Shown one piece after another: positions 1-5,341 of a stretch of DNA of 10,159 bases; the stretch's first letter is position 1; each line of letters begins with the position of its first letter. Position numbers and translations under genes: made by a program. Under the pieces are notes generated by a model. It worked only from the letters and a program-made list of their open reading frames with translations. It was not told the DNA's origin and did not search any database. Source of the stretch: Pseudomonadota bacterium (lineage in GTDB: Bacteria > Pseudomonadota > Alphaproteobacteria > Acetobacterales > Acetobacteraceae); contig JAEWCI010000275.1 in the NCBI GenBank assembly GCA_023390705.1, forward strand, positions 1 through 10,159. The letters run 5' to 3'.

Positions 1-1616
1 ACATGGAGGTTGCGGTCAGTGGCGGCGGTGCCGGCCCAGGCATCGTTGAGGAAGTTCACCGTCAGGCTGTGCTCGCCACCGCTCCAATCGCCCAGCAAGG
101 TAACGGTGTCATAGAGGCCGGCGCTGCGCAGTGCCACCGCGGTCTGGATGCCGCCGATCTGCACCCCGTCCACGCTGACGGTGTATTGCGCGCTGCCCTG
201 GTAGGCGTCCTGGTTCATCTGCAGCACCAGGGAATCGGGACCGCTGCCGAGGGTGATGCTGGCGCTGCCCGGGGTGGCCTGCGGAAGCAGTGGAAGAAGT
301 GCGCTCGGGGCGGCGATGATGCCGTCCGCGAAGCCGAGCTGTTCGATGTTGAACAGCGTATCGGTGCCCAGCGTGCCGTCCTTGTCAGTCACCAGCAGCC
401 CGCCGCCCGGTGCCGCGGCGATGGTGAAGCGCGATTGCGGTCCGTCGAAACGCGCAATCTCCACCCCGCTGCCACCATCCAGGATGTCGTTGCCGGGGCC
501 GCCAGTCAGGACATCATCGCCGGCGCCGCCGGCCAGGCGGTTGTCCAGCGCATTGCCGATGAGTTGGTCGTTGCCGGCACCGCCGGTCGCGTTCTCGATT
601 GCCGCGCCATAGGCGATAGCCAGGTTGTCCTTGCCGTCATAGCTCGGGGTCGGCACGGCAGTGGCCCAGGACGGGATCTCCAGCCGCCTGTCGGCTTCAG
701 TCAGGCGCATGCCGATGGAGCTGAAGCTGCCGGCATTCAGGTCGATGATGCTGGGCAGGATCTGGTTGCCGGCATCGATGGTGTCGATGCCGCCGCCATC
801 CCAGATGGTTTCCAGGAAACGCTCGTTCAGCGCCCAGTCATAGGTGGTGTCGCCGGCGTTGTAGGCGGTGTTGGCACCATACAGGTACTGGATCGCCGCG
901 ACGTCGTAGAGCATCGGCGTCCGCGGCGAGAGATTGCTGATGGTCCAGGAGTAGAAGGAGGCATCGCCGGTGACCTCGGCGGTGCCGACATTATCCGGCG
1001 CGGTATAGGACATCACCGTGTAGCTCCGGCTGTCCTCCTCGCCGGTCAGCAGCGCGCTGCCCTGGAAGGGGTGCTTCAGCCCCAGCGCATGGCCGATTTC
1101 ATGCAGCAGGGTGGCGAAGCCGTATTGGCCGGGCGCCAGATCCCCGTTGCGGGCCAGGGGGGAGGTGCTGAGCCAGACATCGCCGGCGATGTCCTGCGGC
1201 GTGGCGGTGAGGATGATGCCCCTGTTGTTGAGAGTGTAGCCGTAGCCCGGGTAATAGGCGAAGGCGGCGCCCTGGGTGAAATCGAAGCTGCCGAAGCGGA
1301 TCAGGCCGCCGGCACCGGTATCGGGCACCTCGATGAAGGTCAGGTTGGCCACCGCCGCCCAGGCATCCAGGGCGCGTTGCGCGCCGTCCCGCTGCGCGGC
1401 ATCGAGGGGCTGGAAGCTGTCAGCGGGGTCGCCGATACCGGCAATGCCCGCGCCGTAATAGGCGGGGCTGGCGATCATGAAGCTGTAGGTCACGGTGGCA
1501 GGGCTGCCCAGGCCGGCCGGGTTGGCTATCTGTGAGCCTATGGCCTCCTCGAAGTTCCACCGCGCATTCGGGAGGCCATTCGTCAATGCAACCAACGCAT
1601 CCACATAGCTAGGCAC
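1..1616 (-). CDS. M10 serralysin-like metalloprotease with RTX repeats and CBM60-like domain (3' end cut by window)
   Basis: This is a secreted zinc endopeptidase of the serralysin (M10B) type; 538 codons are visible and the frame is open at the window edge. The zinc motif HExxHxxGxxH is complete (HEIGHALGLKH, H172, E173, H176, H182) and the Met-turn is VMSY with M202. The zinc-protease domain spans roughly residues 20-210, followed by the M10 C-terminal region (YDVAAIQYLYG). Four glycine-rich RTX nonapeptides lie at 345-382, then a linker ending in FADG. From about 453 there is a domain resembling calcium-dependent xylan-binding modules (DSLVLQMNQDAYQG, then FLNDAWAGTAATDRN). There is no N-terminal signal peptide, as expected for type I secretion through a C-terminal signal, but no ABC exporter is in the window. 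I chose GTG at 1616 because GGAGGGG precedes it by about 6 nt. The protease assignment is firm; the CBM family is recognised by eye only. Confidence 0.93.
   Translation of the reverse strand, partial: MPSYVDALVALTNGLPNARWNFEEAIGSQIANPAGLGSPATVTYSFMIASPAYYGAGIAGIGDPADSFQPLDAAQRDGAQRALDAWAAVANLTFIEVPDTGAGGLIRFGSFDFTQGAAFAYYPGYGYTLNNRGIILTATPQDIAGDVWLSTSPLARNGDLAPGQYGFATLLHEIGHALGLKHPFQGSALLTGEEDSRSYTVMSYTAPDNVGTAEVTGDASFYSWTISNLSPRTPMLYDVAAIQYLYGANTAYNAGDTTYDWALNERFLETIWDGGGIDTIDAGNQILPSIIDLNAGSFSSIGMRLTEADRRLEIPSWATAVPTPSYDGKDNLAIAYGAAIENATGGAGNDQLIGNALDNRLAGGAGDDVLTGGPGNDILDGGSGVEIARFDGPQSRFTIAAAPGGGLLVTDKDGTLGTDTLFNIEQLGFADGIIAAPSALLPLLPQATPGSASITLGSGPDSLVLQMNQDAYQGSAQYTVSVDGVQIGGIQTAVALRSAGLYDTVTLLGDWSGGEHSLTVNFLNDAWAGTAATDRNLH
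471..584 (-). repeat. RTX calcium-binding nonapeptide repeats inside the metalloprotease
   Basis: Four successive nonapeptides of the GGxGxDxLx type are read: GGAGNDQLI, GNALDNRLA, GGAGDDVLT and GGPGNDILD, followed by GG. In this family they form a calcium-stabilised parallel beta-roll that folds outside the cell after type I secretion. The second unit is degenerate: its first position is GN rather than GG, and the calcium-binding Asp is shifted. Confidence 0.88.
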
Positions 1617-1814
1617 GGATTCCCCCTCCCGATGATCGCACAACCTTCGCGGGAAGGACTTTTCCACAAGAGGACCGTGACGGGTAGCGACCTCACCAAT
1701 GGTTCAAGTCCCGATTGCGTTGTACCGCCCAGCCGGTGCGTGGGAGGAGGGACTTCATTGCCATTGTGGGCCATCACGCGTCACATGAGGCGCCCGGATT
1801 TTCACGTCTCGAAG

Positions 1815-1828
1815 CAGGAATATTCCTG
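1815..1828. promoter_or_regulatory. Perfect 14-bp palindrome, possible operator
   Basis: CAGGAATATTCCTG is identical to its own reverse complement and lies about 200 bp upstream of the metalloprotease start, in non-coding DNA. Its form, two 6-bp arms around TA, suits binding of a dimeric regulator. A related pair of arms with a 5-bp centre occurs at 3510-3526. I cannot name the regulator. Confidence 0.35.
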
Positions 1829-2120
1829 TTGAACCACATGATCGGTGGAGTGGCAGGCAGCATCACCTGTGGAAGCCGGGGCTGAGAGACGCGGCAGCCG
1901 GCTTACTGGCAGGTGGTGCCCCGCGCGGCGGGGAGCCATTCGAGTATTGGAACAAGCGGGAGGCAGCCGTTGATCCGGGTCGGGTAGCGCATCGGCCGAG
2001 CAGGGGCTGATGGTTGAATGGCCGGCTGACCAACTGACGCCGCAAATATCGTGGGGAGCATGTGAGTTGCCGACGCCTTGCGGCGACAAATGGCTCTCAA
2101 AGGAATGTATCAAGAGGCGT

Positions 2121-2148
2121 GGCGGACCGGTTCGGTGACCGGCCCGCC
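2121..2148 (-). terminator. Terminator-like hairpin after the PepSY-like gene
   Basis: On the minus strand, about 15 nt after the PepSY-like stop codon, GGCGGGCCGGT and ACCGGTCCGCC pair as an 11-bp stem with one G-U wobble around a 6-nt loop (CACCGA). No clean run of T follows (ACGCCTCTTG), so it is either a weak intrinsic terminator or an mRNA 3'-end stabiliser. Its position directly after a stop and before a long gene-free gap supports the call. Confidence 0.5.
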
Positions 2149-2163
2149 GCCATGCAACTGCTT

Positions 2164-2811
2164 CTACCGGTTCGGCCCGCTGCCGGTGGTGGCGTTGCTG
2201 CCGCTCGGGTTCGATCCGGTGGTGTTGGTGCCGAGGGTGCGGTCCACCGCGCGACCCGCCGCAGTACCCGGCGGGTTGCCCGGCGTGCCGTCGGGACGCG
2301 GCGTTTCGCCCTGCGCACGATCAACGGCGCGGCCGGTCATGGTGGAGGGCGGGTTGCCAGGGGTGCCATCCGCCGAACCGGTCCTGGTTCCCGTCGTGGT
2401 TCCGCTGCTGCCGGTGGCGGTGCGGTTCCGGCCCGTGTCGCTGTCGCTGCTGGCCAGGCTGCCGCGGGCAGCGCCGGCGCCGATCACGACATTCCCACGG
2501 AAGTCGAGGGCGACATCGGTCTGCTGGCCGTTCCGGGTTCCGCGGCCGCGCCACACGCCGTGCTCGTCCTTCTCCAGGCCGGTCACGTTGGTGACGCCGG
2601 CCTCCTCGATACGGCTCCGTGCCTGGCCTTCCGTGAAGCTGTTGGCGCCAGCCAGCGGCGCGGCGGCAATCGGCGGACCGCTACGATCGTCGCTGCGCGC
2701 GGCCGGCGGGTTGGTGGTGGCGGGGTCGCGGGACGGCGTCTGCGTCTGGGCCTGGGCGCCGGCGACGAACATGGCCCCCAAGGCTGCGAGTCCGAGTGCG
2801 GTGCGGTTCAT
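2164..2811 (-). CDS. Exported PepSY-like protein with low-complexity C-terminal tail
   Basis: This encodes a 215-residue protein. Residues 1-21 form a signal peptide (MNRTALGLAALGAMFVAGAQA) with a likely cleavage after AQA, so it should act in the periplasm or outside the cell. Residues about 57-107 (FTEGQARSRIEEAG, VTGLEKDEHGVWRGRG, VALDFRGNV) match the small PepSY-like fold common in alphaproteobacteria, whose biochemical role is poorly defined. The remainder is rich in Gly, Thr, Ser, Asn and Pro, and carries two copies of DGTPGNPPxTxxGRAVDR at 148-165 and 174-191. It looks disordered. AGGAAA lies about 6 nt before the ATG. A perfect EcfG-type promoter lies 54 bp upstream and a hairpin follows the stop, so it is probably transcribed alone as a stress-response gene. 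The domain call is moderately sure; the function is unknown. Confidence 0.8.
   Translation of the reverse strand: MNRTALGLAALGAMFVAGAQAQTQTPSRDPATTNPPAARSDDRSGPPIAAAPLAGANSFTEGQARSRIEEAGVTNVTGLEKDEHGVWRGRGTRNGQQTDVALDFRGNVVIGAGAARGSLASSDSDTGRNRTATGSSGTTTGTRTGSADGTPGNPPSTMTGRAVDRAQGETPRPDGTPGNPPGTAAGRAVDRTLGTNTTGSNPSGSNATTGSGPNR
2239..2370 (-). repeat. Two-copy 18-residue repeat in the tail of the PepSY-like protein
   Basis: The codons for DGTPGNPPSTMTGRAVDR (2317-2370) and DGTPGNPPGTAAGRAVDR (2239-2292) are near-copies separated by an eight-residue spacer. They differ only in the three or four middle residues. This looks like an internal tandem duplication in a disordered, probably surface-exposed tail. 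Confidence 0.75.
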
Positions 2812-2864
2812 GGTCTTTCCTCATCGCTGTGGGGTGAGCCGGTGATGGCCCATGCGGGGTGCAG

Positions 2865-2889
2865 AACGGGGCGGCCCGCTTGTCGTTCC
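2865..2889 (-). promoter_or_regulatory. Sigma-EcfG-type promoter of the PepSY-like gene
   Basis: Read on the minus strand, the element is GGAAC (2885-2889), a 16-nt spacer and CGTT (2865-2868). This matches exactly the known general-stress promoter consensus of alphaproteobacteria, GGAAC-N16/17-CGTT. Transcription would start near 2858, giving a leader of roughly 45-50 nt before the ATG at 2811, which fits well. No ecfG, phyR or nepR gene is in the window, so the regulator is inferred. Confidence 0.68.
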
Positions 2890-2984
2890 CCACGCAACCA
2901 GGCGAGGGCCGGGCAGCAGAGGCTGGCCGCTATCGCCTTCCGAAACGGGTTGGCCTGCTTCCTGCCGTTTCGCTGCGATCAGGA

Positions 2985-2998
2985 ACCGCCCGGGCGGT
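2985..2998 (-). terminator. Possible weak terminator after the KGG stress gene
   Basis: ACCGCCCGGGCGGT is a perfect 14-bp palindrome that begins two bases after the stop codon of the KGG gene. It can fold only as a short GC stem with a 4-nt loop, and just two T follow it. It may be a weak terminator or simply a GC-rich palindrome. Confidence 0.3.
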
Positions 2999-2999
2999 G

Positions 3000-3377
3000 T
3001 CAGCCACTCTGTTTGCGAGTGCCGCCGCCCTGGCTGTGCTGGCCGCCGATGCGGCCGGCCTCGGCGGCCTTTTCGCGGTTGTTGGCGAAGTTGGCGGGGT
3101 TGCTGGCCCTGCCCTGGTGCTGGCCACCGATGCGGCCGGCCTCGGCGGCCCTTCCGCGGTTGTTGGCGAAGTTGGCGGGGTTGCTGGCCCTGCCCTGGTG
3201 CTGGCCGCCGATGCGGCCGGCTTCGGCGGCCCTTCCACGGTTGTTGGCGAAGTTGGCAGGGTTGTTGGCCCTGCCCTGATGCTGGCCGCCGGTGTGCCCT
3301 GCCTGGCGCGCCTTTTCCCGGTCGTTGGCGAAGTTTCCCGGATTGTTCGGCACGCCGCCACCTTCGGAATTGGCCAT
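3000..3377 (-). CDS. KGG/GsiB-like general stress protein with four repeats
   Basis: This 125-residue, very hydrophilic protein is built almost entirely of KGG-type repeats (NFANxRxxAxEAGRxGGQH), the motif of the YciG and GsiB general-stress families. Four copies are read, starting at residues 15, 42, 69 and 96; the first is the most diverged (NFANDREKARQAGHTGGQH). Such proteins are cytoplasmic, Gly/Asn/Gln-rich and LEA-like, and are thought to protect against desiccation or osmotic and heat stress; no catalysis is expected. The frame is open 32 codons further upstream, but I place the start at the ATG giving MANSEGGG. AGGAG lies 8 nt before it, and family members typically begin this way. 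A candidate EcfG-type promoter lies about 60 bp upstream, and the neighbouring small genes have similar ones. Confidence 0.88.
   Translation of the reverse strand: MANSEGGGVPNNPGNFANDREKARQAGHTGGQHQGRANNPANFANNRGRAAEAGRIGGQHQGRASNPANFANNRGRAAEAGRIGGQHQGRASNPANFANNREKAAEAGRIGGQHSQGGGTRKQSG
3033..3335 (-). repeat. 81-bp tandem repeats encoding the KGG units
   Basis: The gene contains three 81-bp units (3255-3335, 3174-3254, 3093-3173) plus a shorter terminal unit (3033-3092), each encoding one KGG motif. Units two and three are nearly identical in DNA as well as protein, which implies recent duplication or gene conversion. The outermost units are more diverged. Confidence 0.88.
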
Positions 3378-3435
3378 GAAGGATGCTCCTGTCCTGCTGC
3401 GAAACCGGGCCGCCGGAAAGCGGCCCGCCCGCGCG

Positions 3436-3461
3436 AACGCCGCGACGAGCGGAAGGGTGCC
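3436..3461 (-). promoter_or_regulatory. Candidate EcfG-type promoter of the KGG gene (one mismatch)
   Basis: On the minus strand, GGCAC (3457-3461), a 17-nt spacer and CGTT (3436-3439) match GGAAC-N16/17-CGTT with one mismatch in the -35 element. A start near 3429 would leave a leader of about 50 nt. A one-mismatch hit in GC-rich DNA is weak alone; support comes from the gene's stress family and from similar elements before both neighbours. Confidence 0.38.
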
Positions 3462-3509
3462 GGTCCTCGACACAAATCATTGGCGGTTATTGCCGCGGTG
3501 CCGGTAGGA

Positions 3510-3526
3510 CAGGAAAATTCTTCCTG
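3510..3526. promoter_or_regulatory. Inverted repeat CAGGAA-5-TTCCTG, possible operator
   Basis: CAGGAAAATTCTTCCTG has perfect 6-bp arms around AATTC. It lies between the proline-rich gene and the KGG gene, about 133 bp before the KGG start and just after the proline-rich stop codon. It could be an operator or part of a transcript end. The same arms form the palindrome at 1815-1828. Confidence 0.3.
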
Positions 3527-3542
3527 CCCAGGCACCGCAGGA

Positions 3543-3740
3543 TCAGGCCAGGGGCGGTGGCATTTCCCGTGGCCCGGGCGGCGCTGTCGGAGGCAATTCC
3601 GGGCCGGGGCCTGGGATGGGGAATTCGGGGCCGGGCCCCGGCGGTGGCGTCACCGGCCCCGGTCCGGGACTGGGGGACGGGGCCGGTGGCATTGGCGGGA
3701 TCTCGGGCGCGGGCGGGGAGGGCGGATCGGAAGGGGACAT
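3543..3740 (-). CDS. Small Pro/Gly-rich hypothetical protein
   Basis: This encodes a 65-residue protein made mostly of proline and glycine, with recurring PGPGPE/PGPGPV units (PPPGPGPEFPIPGPGPELPP). It has no signal peptide, membrane segment or cysteine, and must be an extended, disordered chain. The frame continues upstream, but the ATG at 3740 is the better start: GAGG lies 7 nt before it, and the upstream residues have the Arg/Trp-rich look of non-coding frame. I do not recognise a family with known function. An EcfG-like promoter and a neighbouring KGG stress gene suggest a stress-related role. Low-complexity GC-rich frames can be spurious, so certainty is moderate. Confidence 0.6.
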   Translation of the reverse strand: MSPSDPPSPPAPEIPPMPPAPSPSPGPGPVTPPPGPGPEFPIPGPGPELPPTAPPGPREMPPPLA

Positions 3741-3774
3741 GATGGCCTCGTCCTGACGAAAGGCGTGCCATCGG

Positions 3775-3799
3775 AACGCAGGTGGCCAAGGGCTGTTGC
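3775..3799 (-). promoter_or_regulatory. Candidate EcfG-type promoter of the proline-rich gene (one mismatch)
   Basis: On the minus strand, GCAAC (3795-3799), a 16-nt spacer and CGTT (3775-3778) differ from the consensus GGAAC-N16-CGTT at one base. Predicted transcription would begin near 3767, about 27 nt before the ATG at 3740. A short hairpin with 6-bp arms (3808-3826) lies just upstream and might end the PrpD transcript, but it has no T-run. Confidence 0.5.
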
Positions 3800-3873
3800 A
3801 CCGGCCACGGCGCCGCGGAAGCGCCGCAGCAGCCCGGCAGTTTACAGGCCACCCCGCCGGAGGGCCGGGCGCT

Positions 3874-5244
3874 CTACCCGGCCGCGCCGAGCAGCACGGA
3901 AAGCTGCCCCATGTCCTTCGCCAGTGGCAGGGAACGGATCGCGGCCAGCAGCGCGGCCGCACGGTCAGGCGCCAGCACGCCGGCGCAATTGCCTTGGAAC
4001 TTCCCGGCGATCTCTTCCGGCGTCATCGGGTTGCCGGGGTCGCCCTTGGGCAGCAGCACTGTCTCGGTGAAGCTCCGGCCGTCCTCCATGCGGATCGTGA
4101 CACGGGCAGGGAATTTCGCGGGGTAGAGCGGGTCCAGGTCCGGCGCCCCGACGCATTCGGTGCGGGCCAGCACCCGGCGCACCAGCGGGTCGTGAATCCG
4201 CTCTTCAGCGAATTGCGCCTGGCCCAGCACCCGGTCCACCGCCGCGACGGCGATGCAGTAGGGCACGGAAACCCGCGCCGCCATCACCGTCGCTGCTTCC
4301 TTGGCGGAGAAATGGGTGGTGACGGTGGTGTAGGTCTCGTTGGTAATGGAGGCGATGCGCGCCGGATCGATCGCATTGCGCTGCACCAGCGCCAGGGTTG
4401 CCTGGATGGGCGAGTGGCTGGCCAGGATGGAGGGAAAATACTTGAACCCGTTGTTGAGGATTTCCCAGGTGGTGCCCAGCCCCGCGGTCAGCCCCTGCGG
4501 CTTCGGCTCCAGCGAGAAGGCGGCCAGATAGCCCTTGGGGTGTTCCAGGATGCCCGGCGGGCTGGTGCAGCCCAGTGCCGCAAGCTGGCCCGAAAGCATG
4601 CCGTTCAGCGCCGCCTTGCCGGGGTGCAGGCTCTTGGTCATGTCGCCGGATTCGAAGAAGGTGTTCAGCCCCGCCGCCTGGGTGCCGGCCAGGCCCAGCG
4701 CGCGCTGCACGCCATCGGCATCCAGCCCCAGCGCCTTGGCGGCAGTGGCGGCGGCGCCGAAGGTGCCGTTGGTCGCGGTGGAATGCCAGAAGCGGTAATG
4801 CGTCGGCATCACCGCCATGCCGACGCGTACCGCCACCTCATAGCCCGCGACCAGGGCGAGGATCATCTCCCGCCCCGAAAGCCCGCGCGCCTGGGCCAGC
4901 GCCAGCGCGGTGGGCACCACGACCGAGCCGACATGCAGCAGCGCCACCTTGTGCGTGTCGTCATTGTCCGTGGCATTCACCAGGATGCCATTGGCCAGCG
5001 CCGCGAAGGCGGGCTGCGCCACCACCGGAGCGCCGATCACCCCGGCCCCGCCGGCGCCCGGCGCGGCCGGGTAGAGCGCGGCGATCTCCCGCGCCACCCG
5101 CGCCTTCTCCCGGTCCTCCACCCAGGCGGAGAGGGCGCAGCCCACCGCGTCCAGCACCAGGTCGCAGGCCATGGCCACCACCGGCGGCGGCAGGTCCTCG
5201 TAGCGCAGGCCGGCGACGAATTCGGCAAGGGCGCGGGTGGTCAT
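3874..5244 (-). CDS. MmgE/PrpD family protein
   Basis: This 456-residue protein has the usual length for MmgE/PrpD, the family of 2-methylcitrate dehydratase, cis-aconitate decarboxylase and related cytoplasmic enzymes acting on branched or hydroxylated di- and tricarboxylates. Family hallmarks are ATDNDDTH (91-98) followed by HVGSVVVP, RFWHSTATNGTFGAAATAA (H154), SGDMTKSLHPGKAALNG (K214, H217) and FKYFPSILASH (H277), the last near the substrate-binding KxYP motif. The N-terminal helical domain and C-terminal alpha/beta lid both appear complete. The start at 5244 follows a GGGGGAAG stretch about 9 nt away. No prpB or prpC is nearby, so a role in the methylcitrate cycle is unlikely. It is last in the operon with the Bug and enolase genes, and probably dehydrates or isomerises the same imported acid. 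The exact reaction is unknown. Confidence 0.9.
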   Translation of the reverse strand: MTTRALAEFVAGLRYEDLPPPVVAMACDLVLDAVGCALSAWVEDREKARVAREIAALYPAAPGAGGAGVIGAPVVAQPAFAALANGILVNATDNDDTHKVALLHVGSVVVPTALALAQARGLSGREMILALVAGYEVAVRVGMAVMPTHYRFWHSTATNGTFGAAATAAKALGLDADGVQRALGLAGTQAAGLNTFFESGDMTKSLHPGKAALNGMLSGQLAALGCTSPPGILEHPKGYLAAFSLEPKPQGLTAGLGTTWEILNNGFKYFPSILASHSPIQATLALVQRNAIDPARIASITNETYTTVTTHFSAKEAATVMAARVSVPYCIAVAAVDRVLGQAQFAEERIHDPLVRRVLARTECVGAPDLDPLYPAKFPARVTIRMEDGRSFTETVLLPKGDPGNPMTPEEIAGKFQGNCAGVLAPDRAAALLAAIRSLPLAKDMGQLSVLLGAAG

Positions 5245-5271
5245 GGCGGTGCGGCTTCCCCCGTTATTGTC

Positions 5272-5306
5272 GGACCGCAGCTTCGCCCGATTGCGAAGCG
5301 CGGTCC
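5272..5306 (-). other. Stable hairpin between the Bug and PrpD genes
   Basis: The 97-bp gap holds an inverted repeat: GGACCG and GCTTCGC pair with GCGAAGC and CGGTCC, giving 13 base pairs with a small internal bulge (CA opposite G) and a 6-nt loop. On the transcribed strand it begins 36 nt after the Bug stop. No T-run follows, so it is more likely a partial terminator or a processing and stability element than a full stop. It would lower PrpD expression relative to the upstream genes, or protect their mRNA. Confidence 0.6.
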
Positions 5307-5341
5307 AGGCCGCGGCTGGTATTCCCCTTCGGGTGGCGTGG

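Larger units (their letters stand above)
1617..2163. other. Intergenic region of about 550 bp, no convincing gene
   Basis: This gap separates the PepSY-like gene from the metalloprotease. Reading frames here are short, lack good ribosome-binding sites and resemble no protein I know. One plus-strand frame stays open from about 1787 to 2010 (containing EPFEYWNKREAAVDPGRVA) but has no ATG or GTG start, so it may be a decayed gene or chance. The first half is less GC-rich than the flanking genes. It holds the palindrome at 1815-1828, a small GC hairpin at 1919-1933 (CCCCGC, 3-nt loop, GCGGGG) and the terminator-like hairpin at 2121-2148. The protease promoter must lie in this gap, but I could not assign it. 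Confidence 0.6.

Noticed and set aside
3..1535. Long plus-strand reading frame of 510 codons
   Set aside because: It is the antisense shadow of the metalloprotease, whose zinc motif, Met-turn and RTX repeats are unmistakable on the other strand. Long shadow frames are common at this GC content; the same applies to plus-strand frames over the PrpD, Bug, enolase and ligase genes.
1640..1680. EcfG-like element before the metalloprotease (GGAAA, then GGTT)
   Set aside because: Both boxes are mismatched and the spacer is one base short of the usual range, so it is not better than chance.
1680..1735. tRNA-like string GGTTCAAGTCC near 1699
   Set aside because: It resembles a T-loop, but no matching T-stem, anticodon arm or acceptor stem can be folded around it.
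1802..2113. Minus-strand frame of 103 codons between the protease and PepSY-like genes
   Set aside because: No recognisable domain, amino-acid make-up typical of a chance frame, poor start context, and overlap with other frames of equal quality.
2062..3279. Plus-strand frame with repeated WPPMRPASAA-like units
   Set aside because: The repeat is the opposite-strand image of the 81-bp KGG repeats; the minus strand gives a recognised protein family with a good ribosome-binding site.
3874..5244. Methylcitrate-cycle prpD
   Set aside because: No methylcitrate synthase or methylisocitrate lyase is adjacent, and the family has many other activities, so the specific symbol is not justified.
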